Shown here one piece after another: positions 17,137-27,101 of a stretch of 58,236 bases of DNA. Both the position numbers and the translations under genes were made by a program. Under the pieces are notes generated by a model, which saw only the letters and a list, made by a program, of their open reading frames with translations, was not told the DNA's origin and made no database searches. Origin of the DNA: Streptomyces sp. NRRL F-5122 (lineage in GTDB: Bacteria > Actinomycetota > Actinomycetes > Streptomycetales > Streptomycetaceae); assembly GCF_001507435.1 (NCBI RefSeq), contig NZ_LMWH01000250.1:1-58236 (forward strand), in the 5' to 3' direction. Numbering within the stretch: the first letter of the stretch is position 1; each line of letters begins with the position of its first letter.

Positions 17137-17369
17137 TGTCGGCCCATCGATGTCGATCCCGCCTGCCTTTGACCGGCTCCGCGAGCATCTGCGACCGTGC
17201 GCGGCGGCCCCGGGCCGGCTGGAGCGACCGGCAGAGATGCCAGACCCTCACGATCCGCGCGGCGTACGGCCGGATCCGCTGTTCCTGAAGCGGCGCCTGC
17301 CGGCGGAGGCGACGGTGCGGCGGCTGCTGGGCCGCATCGCCAGGCGACGCGCTGGACCGGGCGGCGGGC

Positions 17370-18215
17370 TCACCGAGAAGAGCGCTCGGCGGCGAGCGGT
17401 CCCAAGGAACCGAGAAGTGTGAGACGCTCCGCCGTCGGTGTGCCCGCCGCCGGCGAGAACAGGGCGAGGATCTGTGTGCGCTCCTCGTCGACGAGCATCT
17501 GGCAGTCGAGTTCCAGAAGGCCCACCGCGGGGTGCTGGATCCGCTTGCGTCTGCTGCGCATCACTCCCACCGAATGCAGACGCCACAGGGCCTCGAACTC
17601 GGGACTCGCCCGTAGCAGCAGTTCGACCAGGTCCTTCGCCTGGGTGTCGTCGCGGCGCACGGCTGCGGCCCGCAAGTCGGCGACGAGCGCCCGTCACTCC
17701 GTCGCGTGATCCTGAACCGGATACCCGGCCCGGGCGCTGGGATCGGTGAACCACCGGTACACCACCGTGCCCGCGGCACCGCGCGGCCGGGTGAGATCGC
17801 CGAAGACGGCCCGTGCAAGGTCGTTCTGGACCAGGGTGGCACCGAGGTCGGTCATCACCTGAGCCGGGACATCGGAAAGGCGGTCCAGCACACCGAGCAG
17901 GCTCGGTGCGACATGGTCGTCGGACCGCGTGCGGTCCGGTGGTGGGTGCCCGGCCAGCCGGAAGAGATGGTCGCGCTCGTCCAAGGTCAGGCGCAGTGCC
18001 CTGGTGATCGCCCGCAGCACGCCCGGCGAAGGCTGCGGCGCACGATCCTGCTCCAGACGGGTGTAGTAGTCCGTGGAGATGTCGGCCAGGCGCGCGACCT
18101 CCTCACGGCGCAGTCCAGGAGTGCGCCGGCGCCTTGTGTTTGGGAGGCCTACGTCCCCGGGGCCGAGCGCCTCCCTGCGCACCCGCAGGAAATCAGCCAA
18201 CTGCTTGGTGTCCAC
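17370..18215 (-). pseudogene. MmyB-type XRE regulator interrupted by an in-frame TGA
   Basis: The reading frame runs from a GTG (18215; GTG 18233 is also possible) through a clear helix-turn-helix (FLRVRREALGP, TPGLRREEVARLADISTDYY, LEQDRAPQPSPGVL). It continues into the MmyB ligand-binding region (GTVVYRWFTDPSARAGYP) and meets TGA at 17694-17696. The same frame then continues with the expected C-terminal part (ALVADLRAAAVRRDD, SPEFEALWRLHSV, LLELDCQMLVDEER) to a stop at 17370. Without the TGA the protein would be about 281 residues, the normal family length. One substitution explains the break. The gene faces a divergent SDR, as is usual for this regulator family. Confidence 0.8.
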
Positions 18216-18360
18216 CCTTCGAGTCTGCGTCACAGCCGGACGGGCAGCCAGAGACCGCCGATCCCTGGGTAAGGCGACTCTGCCTGACGGCTCCGATCGG
18301 CGAAACGCTGAATGCCGGAGCGGGAGCCGCCCGGTTCGGATGACGCTGGAGAAGATCCTC

Positions 18361-19212
18361 ATGAGCAGGGCAATGACTTCCCGGACCTGGTTCCTCACCG
18401 GAGCGTCCCGCGGGCTGGGCGCACACTGGGCCGAAGCGATCCTCGCCCGCGGTGACCGGCTCGCGGCGACAGCCCGTGACAAGACGTCGCTGGCGTCGCT
18501 GTCCGAGCGGTACGGCGACGACCGCTTCGTGCCCCTGCAACTCGACGTGCGCGACTCCGCCGCCGTGCGCGACGCCGTGCAGAGCGCTGAGGTGACGTTC
18601 GGCGGAATCGACGTGCTGGTCAACAACGCGGGTCACATGCTGACCGGCGCCGTCGAAGAGGTCGAGGAGGAACAGGCCCGGGCCCAGATGGACGTCAACT
18701 ATTTCGGCGCGCTCTGGGCCACCCGCGCCGTGCTGCCCGGGATGCGACAGCGCCGTGCGGGCCGGATCCTGCAGGTCTCCTCATTCGGGGGCCTGGTCGC
18801 CTATCCGGCGCTCGGCATCTACCAGGCCTCCAAATGGGCTCTCGAGGCGATGAGCGAGTCACTCGCGGCAGAGGTGGCCGCGTACGGCATCCACGTCACA
18901 TTGATCGAGCCGATCATGTTTCCCACCGGCCTGGCGGCCGCATCCCCGCAGGCCCGGCAGGACCCGGCCTACGCCTATGCCCGTCAGGCGCTGTACGCGG
19001 GGGCGGCAGCCAGCGGTCTCACGCCCGGCGATCCCGCGGCGACGGCCGAGGCCCTCCTCGCGCTCGCGGAAACGCCCGAGCCGCCCATGCGGGTCCTGTT
19101 CGGGACCGGCGGCCTGGAGGCTCTGCGCACCGAGTACTCCGGCCGGCTCGCCGGCCTGGAGCAGTGGGACCACGTAGCGCGCCTCGCGCAGGGAAAGCCG
19201 AGCGGATCATGA
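18361..19212 (+). CDS. Short-chain dehydrogenase/reductase (classical SDR)
   Basis: 283 residues with TGASRGLG (cofactor glycine motif), NNAG, a serine in LQVSSFGG and YQASK, so all catalytic elements are intact. GGAG 8 bases upstream supports ATG 18361. The proline-rich tail and length match NAD(P)-dependent SDRs that sit opposite MmyB-type regulators in Streptomyces. The substrate is unknown. It is divergent from the broken regulator, so control of this gene may be lost or altered. Confidence 0.9.
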   Translation: MSRAMTSRTWFLTGASRGLGAHWAEAILARGDRLAATARDKTSLASLSERYGDDRFVPLQLDVRDSAAVRDAVQSAEVTFGGIDVLVNNAGHMLTGAVEEVEEEQARAQMDVNYFGALWATRAVLPGMRQRRAGRILQVSSFGGLVAYPALGIYQASKWALEAMSESLAAEVAAYGIHVTLIEPIMFPTGLAAASPQARQDPAYAYARQALYAGAAASGLTPGDPAATAEALLALAETPEPPMRVLFGTGGLEALRTEYSGRLAGLEQWDHVARLAQGKPSGS

Positions 19213-19267
19213 CCGGCTCCGACCGGCACGCCGAGCGGATCATGAACCGCTCCGACCGACACGCCGA
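19202..19267 (+). repeat. 33-base tandem duplication across the SDR stop codon
   Basis: Two copies of a unit beginning GCGGATCATGA and ending CACGCCGA lie at 19202-19234 and 19235-19267 with three mismatches. The SDR stop TGA lies in the first copy. The unit length is a multiple of three. Confidence 0.8.
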
Positions 19268-20292
19268 GCGCACGGTGGATGCCGTACGAGCCTGACGCGC
19301 TGTGGAGACGGGTGCGACCACTGTTGATCATCGGTGTGTGAGGACTGAAGATCATGCGGTGGCCTCAGTTCACCGCGTGGACCCTGCCCGCCGGCAGGAG
19401 GCGTTCGAGCCCCTGATGAGCGGGATGACGGGGCGGTTCACCACGGTGGACCGCCCGATCCACGGCGTCGAAGCCCGGTCCATGGCGTGGAGTGGACACA
19501 CAGAGGTCGACTCCGCGCCGCGGTACGCCACTTGTCAGCGACGCCGGGCGCGCCTCTGGGCGCCTGACCGTGCCGCCTGCGTGAGGAACCCACTGGCGAG
19601 GCGGAGCAGCCGCACCCTGGCGCTCCGGACCGGGAACCTTGCGTGGCGCGGTCATCGAACGGGGGTGCGTCAACATGGCGTCTCCGTTCTATGTGCGAGC
19701 GGTGCGCTCGGGGAATAGTGGAGAGCGAACAGCCGTAACCCGGCCGCGGACGCCATCGCGTCAACGGAGCGCCGAAGGGCTGGTAGGCCGGTGCGCATGG
19801 TGAAGGTGGGTGCGCGCCGGCCGCGAGCGACGTTACGGGCAAGGGCGCCCTGGACGACTCGTCGGCGACTCCTCGCGGCGCGCCGCTTCGTAACCCGACG
19901 CGGTTCGTGAGAGCTGTGGAAGCCACATACGGGTCAGGCAATCAATCGAGTTACCCAAAGGCGGTACGCGTGGCCATGCCGGCAGGCATCGTTCCTCTCC
20001 TCGAACGGGCGGAGGCCGAGGAGACGTACGAGTGCATGGCCACCCTGCCCGCGGAGCCCACGCCGGTGATCGCCGTCTCGTATCCGCTGCCCACCGGCCG
20101 TGGGGGCAAGGGGGAACCACCGCTGCTCACCGAAGGCCGCCGGTCGTTCAGCCCGACTTGGCCGGCACATGAGCCGGCGCACGGTGTCGCGGTGCCGCAC
20201 TCGCGCGGAAGAGCGTTCGCACCCGCGGGAACGGGCCGACACGGTTCGGCAGGCATACGGGGTGGGAAGCGCCGTGTTCTCAGGGAAGCCAT
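19213..20292. other. Long non-coding stretch before the AfsR-type gene
   Basis: About 1.08 kb holds the second tandem repeat copy, an IS701 relic (19338-19452) and no convincing gene. A rightward ORF from 19977 (MPAGIVPLLERAEAEETYEC) has good codon bias for about 55 codons, then decays into an Arg-rich tail ending at the AfsR start. It could be a small real protein or a broken gene, but no family is recognised. Confidence 0.4.
19338..19452 (+). pseudogene. IS701-family transposase N-terminal relic (copy 1)
   Basis: The translation VRTEDHAVASVHRVDPARRQEAFEPLMSG-type segment (read in parts: TEDHAVAS, VDPARRQEAF, LMSGMTGRF) corresponds to the N-terminus of IS701/SRSO17-type transposases. The pattern is W-T-x-E-D, then VDPARW, then a G-R-F. 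Homology stops after about 38 codons. The DNA before the start resembles the left flank of copies 2 and 3. Confidence 0.55.
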
Positions 20293-20295
20293 GTG

Positions 20296-23136
20296 ATGGA
20301 GCAGTTGCGTTTTGCCGTCCTGGGACCGGTGCGGGCATGGCGAGGGGCTGTGGAGGTCGACCTCGGTCCGCCGCAGCAGCGGGCGGTGCTGGCGGCGCTC
20401 CTGCTCGCCGAAGGCACCCAGGTGTCCATGGGCGAACTCATCGACGCGGTGTGGGGGACTCGCGCACCGGTTTCGGCGGCCGGCACGCTGCGCACCTATG
20501 TGCACCGACTGCGCAAGGTTCTCGGTCCCGTCGGCGAGAGCGTGTCGTCCGTCCTGCAGTCCCTGGGGCGCGGTTACCGGCTCCACATCGGTCAGGACGA
20601 CGTCGACTTCGGCGTGTTCCACAGGCTGCTCGCCCGAGCCGAGTACGCCCACGACGCCGGCCATCTGAAGGAGGCCGCGGACCACTGGAGGGAGGCCCTC
20701 GGCCTGTGGCAGGGGTCGGCTCTGTCGGGTGTCCGGGGTGAATTCGCGGATGCCCAACGGCACAGGCTCGGTGAGCAACGGCTGTCCGCCGAGGCGATGC
20801 TGATGCGGGCCGAGATCGAACTGGGTTCGCACGTCCAGGCAGCCGGCGCCCTGGTCGGCCTCGTCAGGGACCATCCCCTGGACGAGCGCTTCCGGGAGCT
20901 GCTGATGCTGGCCCTGTACCGTTCGGGACGGCAGGCCGCAGCACTGGCCACCTACCGGGAGGCACAGGCCCTCCTCGCCGACGAGCTCGGCGTCGATCCC
21001 GGACCGGGCCTGCAGGCGATGTACCAAAGGGTGTTGCGGGCGGACGGCGACCTTCTCGCACCGACGGCACCCGCCCGCGTGCAGCCGGCGGACACACCCG
21101 CACGAGATCACCTTGCGACGACCCCCGCCCAACTCCCGGCCGACCTGGCGGCATTCGTCGGCCGAGAGGTCGAACTGGAGGCTGCCTCCGGCTTGGTGAC
21201 CGGCGACGGCGCCGCCGTCAGCGTCGTCACCGGCATGGCAGGCGTCGGGAAGACCGCCTTCGCCGTCCACTGGGCCCGGCAGATCGCCGACGCCTTCCCG
21301 GACGGCCAGATCTACCTCAACCTGCGAGGCTTCGACCACGGGGGCCCTCCCGTCGCGTCCGAGCAGGCCCTGCGCACCGCACTCGAGGCACTCGGCGCCA
21401 ACGCCGGAAAGCTGCCGCAGGAGGTCGACGCACTGGCGGCCCTGCTGCGGACCTGGCTCGCGGGCAGACGCGTACTCCTGCTGCTGGACAACGCGCGCGA
21501 CGCGGCCCAGGTCAGGCCACTCTTGCCGGGAGCGCCCGGCTGCCTGGTCATCGTCACCAGCCGCAACCAGATGGCCGGCCTGGTGGCCGTCGACGGCGCC
21601 CGTCCGGTCCATCTGGACGTCCTTTCGGAGCCGGAGGCTCGGCGCTTCCTCACCCGGCGGCTCGGGCATGCCAGGACGGCCAACGAGCCCGAGGCGGTCG
21701 CGGACATCGTCGCGATGTGCGGCCAACTGCCACTTGCTTTGGCCATCACCGCGGCCCGCGCGGCAACCCGTCCTGCCATGCCGCTGTCCACCATCGCCAC
21801 GGAACTGCACGACAGCGCAGGCTGTCTGGACGCCTTCCGCAGCGGCGACTCCGCAGCTGACGTACGGGTCGCCTTCTCCTGCTCGTACCACGCCCTGGGC
21901 CCGGACGCCGCACGCCTGTTCCGGCTGCTCTCGCTCCACCCGGGGCCCGACACGGCTTTGGCTGCGACCGCAAGCCTGGGCGGTTTCTCCGTCTCCCACA
22001 CGCGCCATCTGCTCGACGAACTGATCCAGGCCCACCTCGTGGAGGAGCGCACCCCCGGCAGATTCGCCTTGCACGACCTGCTCGGCGCCTACGCCTCGGA
22101 GTTGCTTCAAGCCACCGATACACAGAACGAACGCGACGCCGCCCACCTCCGACTGCTGAACCACTATCTGCACAGCGCCGACAACGCGCGGCAGTTCTTC
22201 AAGTCGGGCCGGGACGACATCGACCTGCCCGCCGTGCTGCCGGGCGTGTGTGTGGAAAAGGCCGGCAGCGAAGGCGGTGCCGAAGCAGCCAAACGATGGT
22301 TCAACGTCGAACACGCTGCATTGATCAGCTGCATCGGCATGGCCTCCCGTGACCCGCAGCACGACGCCTACACCTGGCAACTGGCCTGGGTCATCAAGCA
22401 ATACCTCGACCGTCGAGGTCGTTGGGGCGACATCGTGACGACCCATCGGGCCGCTCTGGACGCGGCACTCCGACTCGCAGACCCCCTCGGAGAGGCATTC
22501 ATCCGCCGTGGACTGGCGAGGGCGACGGCAACCCTCGGCCGTGCCGAGGAGGCTCGTGCGCACATGGCGCGCTCGGTGGAACTCTTCGTCGAGACCAAGG
22601 ACCCCGCTCTCAGCGGTGAGGCCCACCGCCAGGCGGGCTGGCTCGCGGAACGGCTGGGTGACATCCAGAGCGCACTGGTCCACGCTGAAAGAGCACTCGA
22701 ACTCAGCCGCGCAAGCGGCGACGCCGCAACCACCGCACGCTGCCTCAACGCCGTCGGCTGGTACCACGCCCTGCTCGGACACCACGAGCGGACCCTTCAT
22801 TACTGCCTCCAGGCCCTGCCCTTGCACCAGGCGGCCTCCGACGTGTGCGGCTCGGCGGACACACACGACAGCATCGGCTACGCGCACCACCAGATGGGCC
22901 AGTACGAGCAGGCCGTCGCCGCCTACCGAGAAGCCGTGGCCCGCTACCGCGGGATCGACGTTCTGTTTGGCAGCGCAGACACCCTCAGCCGACTCGGCGA
23001 CACCTATATGAGCATGGGGCGTCCATGGGACGCGCACACCGCCTGGAATGAGGCCCTGGACGTCTTCGACGCACTCGGCCATCGTCAGGCCGACGACATC
23101 CGGAGCAAGATCAAGGAATTGGGCGTGGACGGTTAG
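20296..23136 (+). CDS. AfsR/SARP-type transcriptional regulator with NB-ARC and TPR domains
   Basis: 946 residues. It has an OmpR-type winged helix (about 5-95: VLGPVRAWRGAVEVDLGPPQ, then the VHRLRKVLG recognition region) and a bacterial transcriptional activation domain (about 98-245). An NB-ARC module follows, with a P-loop in VVTGMAGVGKTAFA (near 311-323), LLLDNARD and the CGQLPLAL motif. TPR repeats fill about 690-946. This is the AfsR architecture, in which ATP binding and phosphorylation modulate activation of secondary metabolism. GTG 20293 is an alternative start. No biosynthetic cluster lies next to it here, so the target is unknown. Confidence 0.92.
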   Translation: MEQLRFAVLGPVRAWRGAVEVDLGPPQQRAVLAALLLAEGTQVSMGELIDAVWGTRAPVSAAGTLRTYVHRLRKVLGPVGESVSSVLQSLGRGYRLHIGQDDVDFGVFHRLLARAEYAHDAGHLKEAADHWREALGLWQGSALSGVRGEFADAQRHRLGEQRLSAEAMLMRAEIELGSHVQAAGALVGLVRDHPLDERFRELLMLALYRSGRQAAALATYREAQALLADELGVDPGPGLQAMYQRVLRADGDLLAPTAPARVQPADTPARDHLATTPAQLPADLAAFVGREVELEAASGLVTGDGAAVSVVTGMAGVGKTAFAVHWARQIADAFPDGQIYLNLRGFDHGGPPVASEQALRTALEALGANAGKLPQEVDALAALLRTWLAGRRVLLLLDNARDAAQVRPLLPGAPGCLVIVTSRNQMAGLVAVDGARPVHLDVLSEPEARRFLTRRLGHARTANEPEAVADIVAMCGQLPLALAITAARAATRPAMPLSTIATELHDSAGCLDAFRSGDSAADVRVAFSCSYHALGPDAARLFRLLSLHPGPDTALAATASLGGFSVSHTRHLLDELIQAHLVEERTPGRFALHDLLGAYASELLQATDTQNERDAAHLRLLNHYLHSADNARQFFKSGRDDIDLPAVLPGVCVEKAGSEGGAEAAKRWFNVEHAALISCIGMASRDPQHDAYTWQLAWVIKQYLDRRGRWGDIVTTHRAALDAALRLADPLGEAFIRRGLARATATLGRAEEARAHMARSVELFVETKDPALSGEAHRQAGWLAERLGDIQSALVHAERALELSRASGDAATTARCLNAVGWYHALLGHHERTLHYCLQALPLHQAASDVCGSADTHDSIGYAHHQMGQYEQAVAAYREAVARYRGIDVLFGSADTLSRLGDTYMSMGRPWDAHTAWNEALDVFDALGHRQADDIRSKIKELGVDG

Positions 23137-23287
23137 TACTCCAGTGTGACGTCGTGATCGGGTGTTTGAATGCCTCGGCGGGTCGATGTTGTTGCCCGAG
23201 GGTTGAGGTCGATCGATCTGACGGCTGACCATCTGCTGTCAGCGAATCGGCCTGGCCGGGCGGTGATCCAGGTGTTTGTGTGTCGGT

Positions 23288-24274
23288 ATGGAGATCCTGG
23301 TTCTGGGCGGAACGGCATGGGTGGCTCGGGAGCTGTCGCGGCAGGCGATCGAACGCGGCCATCGGGTGACCTGCCTCGCGCGTGGCGAGAGCGGAGAGGT
23401 CGCGGACGGAGCGACACTGGTCGCCGCCGACCGGCGCGACCCGTCCGCGTACGAGCCCCTGCTCGACCGCGTATGGGACGCGGTCGTCGAGGTGTCATGG
23501 CAGCCGGGCTTCGTTCGTGGAGCGCTCGACGTGCTGGGCGGCAAGGCCGGGCACTGGGTGTATGTCTCGTCCGGCAACGTCTACGCCTCCCACGCCACGC
23601 CGGGGGCGGACGAGTCCGCGGCCCTGCTCGCCCCGACCGACCGGAGCGAGGTCGACCGCGAGTTGTACGGCGAGGCGAAGGTCGCCTGCGAGCAGGCGTC
23701 GACAGCCGCTGTGGACGACCGCCTCCTCATCGCACGAGCCGGGCTCATCGGCGGGCCGGGCGATCACAGCGGGCGCTCCGGCTACTGGGTCGCCCGCGCC
23801 GCACGCGATCCGCGAGGGCCGATGCTGGTCCCCGACACACCGGCCATGCCCACCCAGGTGGTCGACGTGCGGGACCTCACCTCCTGGCTACTCGACTCCG
23901 CGGAGACGGGAACCACCGGCACGTACAACGCCGTCGGCCCGGTCGTGCCGTTCGAAGAGTGGATCGAGCTGTCCCGCGCCGCCGGCGGGCACACCGGTCC
24001 GGCGGTCACCGCCGAATCGGCGTGGCTGCTCGCCAATGGCGTGGCCCAGTACATGGGGTCCGAATCGCTGGCGATGTGGCTGGTTGAGCCGGGCTGGGAA
24101 GGGTGGTCGGCCCGGGACGGGTCCTCGGCGCGCGCCGCGGGGCTGCATCACCGGCCCACGGCGGAGATGCTGGCCGACACGCTGCGCTGGGAACGCGAGC
24201 AGGGGCTGGACCGGGAAAGACGCGCAGGCCTCAGCGCGCAGCGCGAGCGCGAGTTGCTTGACGCCCTCGGCTGA
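23288..24274 (+). CDS. NAD-dependent epimerase/dehydratase-like reductase
   Basis: 328 residues with an N-terminal Rossmann motif ([20 protein letters not shown]). It has the extended-SDR Y-x-x-x-K equivalent in [19 protein letters not shown] and a C-terminal substrate segment ([16 protein letters not shown]). It resembles actinobacterial 'reductase' or NAD-epimerase proteins whose substrates are unknown. It is co-directional with the AfsR-type gene, 150 bases downstream. The start is taken at MEILVLGG because the Rossmann strand begins there. Confidence 0.82.
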   Translation: MEILVLGGTAWVARELSRQAIERGHRVTCLARGESGEVADGATLVAADRRDPSAYEPLLDRVWDAVVEVSWQPGFVRGALDVLGGKAGHWVYVSSGNVYASHATPGADESAALLAPTDRSEVDRELYGEAKVACEQASTAAVDDRLLIARAGLIGGPGDHSGRSGYWVARAARDPRGPMLVPDTPAMPTQVVDVRDLTSWLLDSAETGTTGTYNAVGPVVPFEEWIELSRAAGGHTGPAVTAESAWLLANGVAQYMGSESLAMWLVEPGWEGWSARDGSSARAAGLHHRPTAEMLADTLRWEREQGLDRERRAGLSAQRERELLDALG

Positions 24275-25158
24275 CGGCGCAGGACCGGTCTTGCACACCC
24301 GAGCGTCGGTACAGGCACCTTCCGTTCTCACTTCCGTGGTCGGCCCGGCCGAGAACCGGTACGGCCGCCGCGTGATCACCGGGGATTGTGTGGACTCCTG
24401 AAGATCGTGCGGTGGTCACAGGCCGTAGCGTGGACCCTGCCCGCTGGCGGGCGAAGTTCCACCAGGTTATGGCCCGAATCGAGAGCCGGTTCGGGCGAGT
24501 TGGGCCCCGAACCGCGGCCCGTTCCTACCTGCTCAGCTGCTGTCGAACGTCGAACATCGAACGTCGCTGGCCGAACAGGCGGCCCACACCCGGCCGGGCC
24601 GATGCGGCGTTTGCTGCGCCACGCCCGCTGGGACGCCGATGCGGTCCGCGACGAGGTACGCGCCTTGATAGATCAATAAACGGTACTGGAGTATTGGGCC
24701 GCGAAACGTGGATCTTGGTTCGGAGGAGTCCGCATGCCGCCGGGCCCACATATACTCGTGTGGTGGACGAAGCCGAAGCGAGCGGTCAGATGAGGAGGGA
24801 CGAGGTTCGCATGCGCCCGACGGCGGAGCAGGATCGGGACGCGTTGGCACGGCTTGTGAGCAGGACTGGGATCCCTTCGAAATCGAACTCTACGAGCAAG
24901 CGGCGGATCCCCAAGTGCTTTCGATCGATCGAGCTCAGAGGTCGCACGCCGGGCAGTACGCCAGGCATGTGCGGCGGCTTCAAGCGCGGCAGCAGCACAA
25001 GGACTGTTGACCTGTAGCTTTCGGAACCGACGCGGCCGCGAACCGCAACGGGATCGGCGGCCGTGGTGGGCGGCCTCGGCAAGAACGACGCCGCGATGAG
25101 ACCTTTGCCATCCCGTTTCCATCCGCCAGGGATGGCGCTGCACAGTCCGCTTCGTCGG
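24275..25158. other. Degenerate region with IS701 relic and a decayed small ORF
   Basis: Apart from the IS701 relic at 24388-24679, this stretch contains a rightward segment (about 24850-25011) translating as DWDPFEIELYEQAADPQVLS, then RAQRSHAGQYARHV. That looks like a genuine small protein lacking its start, or a frame-shifted remnant. Nothing else is recognisable. Confidence 0.4.
24388..24679 (+). pseudogene. IS701-family transposase N-terminal relic (copy 2)
   Basis: Frame 1 reads MWTPEDRAVVTGRSVDPARW, then FHQVMARIESRFGRVGPR. This is followed, after frame changes, by SLAEQAAHTRPGRMRRLLRH and WDADAVRDEVRALI. These match the start of IS701-family DDE transposases. At least two frameshifts and the loss of the catalytic part make it dead. 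Confidence 0.8.
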
Positions 25159-25575
25159 CTACGCCGGAGGCCGCACCCACGGGGCGAAGCGCTGACCAGG
25201 GGCCGTGTCGTCCCGCCAGTACCTCAGAACGGTCTCCTGCACGACCTCGAAGCGTTCCGCGGCGATGAGGCATGAGATGGGTTCCTGACCGCCCGCGTCT
25301 GCATCGAAGGCGACGAAAACCGGCGGTTTCTCACCAAGTTGGCGGGCGAGTCGCATGCGCTCCTCGCTCGTCGGCACGCGGAAGACCGGGTCGTGAAACG
25401 TCGCCGGGCAGTTGACGAAGGCGGGATGACCGAATACCAACTCCAAGCCGTGAGAGTAGGTGAGGTCATGTCCGGCCGCCAGACGGAACTGCCCGGCGTC
25501 CCAGGTGATGACGTCCCAGTCCCACCAGGATCCTTCGGGTAGGTGGATGTCGACGTGCTTGCCTTCCCCGTCCAC
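25159..25575 (-). CDS. Hypothetical protein, acidic, unknown family
   Basis: 138 residues from a GTG preceded by AGGGGG. The product is acidic and aromatic-rich near the start (VDIHLPEGSWWDWDVITWDA) and has a second conserved-looking part (ERMRLARQLGEKPPVFVAFD). Codon bias is good. No signal peptide or TM helix is present. I do not recognise the family. The size and character resemble many small cytoplasmic immunity-type or orphan proteins, but that is speculation. Confidence 0.65.
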   Translation of the reverse strand: MDGEGKHVDIHLPEGSWWDWDVITWDAGQFRLAAGHDLTYSHGLELVFGHPAFVNCPATFHDPVFRVPTSEERMRLARQLGEKPPVFVAFDADAGGQEPISCLIAAERFEVVQETVLRYWRDDTAPGQRFAPWVRPPA

Positions 25576-25883
25576 GATCAGCCCCCTGCTGTTCGAGTAG
25601 ATCGACAGGCTACACAGGGACTCAGCAGTTGAAATTTGGCTTTCTGCACGCCTGAGGTGTCTCGAGGGATTCGTTCAGCGGGCTTACGCCTCGGCTTCAC
25701 CAAGTCTCGTACGGGCCCATGATCACGCAAGGTTGTGACCATGCGGCCCACGTGATGTGCCCTCGCGTACCTGGCCCGGGCGCCGGCGGCTGGGAAAGGC
25801 TTGGCCTGAACCCTGTGGCTGCGGGGTCATGCACTGCGCAACTCCGTGACGGAGTACATGCTTGATGAACTTGGGGAAGTGTG
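25576..25883. other. Intergenic region upstream of the COG4315-type lipoprotein
   Basis: 308 bases between the divergent hypothetical gene and the lipoprotein gene. Promoters for both should lie here. I see no strong operator or hairpin, and no gene. Confidence 0.4.
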
Positions 25884-26795
25884 ATGAAGAGCAACGCCCG
25901 GAACTCCTTGGCCGTGGCCGGCGCCGCATTGCTGGCGCTGACCGCCCTGACGGCCTGCGGTGGCGGGACAGCGAACCAGACGTCTGCGGCCGCGCAGCAG
26001 CCTGCGGCGACCGCCGCTTCCGGCAGCCCGTTGGCGACCGCGGCAACACTGTCCTCAGGTGAGGTGTCCGTGCGTGCCGACAACTCCCTCGGCGACGTCG
26101 TCGTCGACGGGAAGGGCATGAGCGTCTACGTCTTCGCCAAGGACACCAAGCCGGGTTCCTCGAGCTGCGAGGGCGAGTGCGCCACACAGTGGCCGCCGGT
26201 CCCGGCCGGTGAAGCGAAGGCCGCGAAGGACATCAACCAGGAGCTGCTGGGCTCCATCACACGAACGGACGGCTCCAAGCAGCTCACACTGGCGGGCAAG
26301 CCGCTGTACTACTACGCCAAGGACACCAAGCCCGGAGACGTCAACGGTCAGGGCGTCAAGGGCGCCTGGTACGCGTCCGCGCCCGACGGCTGGAAGGCCG
26401 GCGTCAAGCGCCCGGCCCTCGGAGTGCTCAACGACCCGAAGCTGGGGATGGTCCTGCAGGACAAGGACGGCCGGACGCTGTACCTGTTCACCAAGGACCA
26501 GCCATGGCCCATGAAGACCGCATGCGACGCGACCTGCCTGCAGAAGTGGACGCCCACGGCTCCGGTCTCCGCCGAAGACGCCAAGGCCGCCGGACTCGAT
26601 CCGAAGGCACTGTTCACCTTCACCACCCCGAACGGCACCCAGCAGGAGGCCTTCAACTGCTGGCCCGCTTACACATTCAAGGGCGACACCCGTCCGGGCG
26701 ACATCAACGGCCAGAATGTCGGCGGCGTCTGGTTCGCCATCAAGCAGTCCATCACCATCGACCAGGGCAAGACGGTACCGGCCGCAAAGGGCTGA
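25884..26795 (+). CDS. Secreted lipoprotein of the COG4315 (repeat of unknown function) family
   Basis: 303 residues. The signal peptide ends in lipobox LTAC. Four domain-like repeats follow, with the family's hallmark MSVYVFAKDTKPGSSSCEG and TLYLFTKD patterns, paired Cys in CEGECATQWPP and CDATCLQKWTP, and YYYAKDTKPGDVNGQGV. Proteins of this kind in Streptomyces are anchored outside the membrane and are thought to relate to redox or electron transfer, without firm proof. GGGGAAG precedes the ATG. Confidence 0.88.
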   Translation: MKSNARNSLAVAGAALLALTALTACGGGTANQTSAAAQQPAATAASGSPLATAATLSSGEVSVRADNSLGDVVVDGKGMSVYVFAKDTKPGSSSCEGECATQWPPVPAGEAKAAKDINQELLGSITRTDGSKQLTLAGKPLYYYAKDTKPGDVNGQGVKGAWYASAPDGWKAGVKRPALGVLNDPKLGMVLQDKDGRTLYLFTKDQPWPMKTACDATCLQKWTPTAPVSAEDAKAAGLDPKALFTFTTPNGTQQEAFNCWPAYTFKGDTRPGDINGQNVGGVWFAIKQSITIDQGKTVPAAKG

Positions 26796-27101
26796 GTCAC
26801 CCACCCCGGTTCCGCGCCGCCGATCCCGGCAGCCCGACCGAGACGAGCCGTCCCTCCTTGTCATGGGGGTGGTCCGCTCAGTCGGGGGTCTGGCTGGAAT
26901 TTGATGTGGACCTGAACCGTCTGGAACGGGGGCCGTCACAGGAGTCGGCGATGCAGGAACCCGACCAGAAGCGGTCGTGAATGCTCGCCCGGGTTTCCAT
27001 GTGGCCGGTGAACTCCCGCCACAGGAGTCCGGGGGAGTGGGGGACCGTCACTCGACCATGGCGGGGATCCACCCTGTCACAGCACAAGAAACTGGGTTTT
27101 C
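26796..27101. other. Intergenic gap between two lipoprotein genes
   Basis: 306 bases without a convincing ORF, hairpin or operator. It presumably holds the promoter of the DUF4232 gene. Confidence 0.35.

Noticed and set aside
19977..20298. Small ORF directly before the AfsR-type gene
   Set aside because: The first half looks coding but the second half is Arg/Gly-rich and non-conserved in character; not strong enough to call a gene.
20296..23136. AfsR NB-ARC ATPase as the missing CIS ATPase
   Set aside because: The protein has a SARP DNA-binding domain, BTAD and TPRs and lies outside the CIS operon; it is a regulator, not a CIS AAA+ protein.
19951..23232. 1093-residue leftward ORF opposite the AfsR-type gene
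   Set aside because: Its translation shows no family and mirrors the high-GC codon pattern of the real gene; the AfsR domains on the plus strand are unmistakable.
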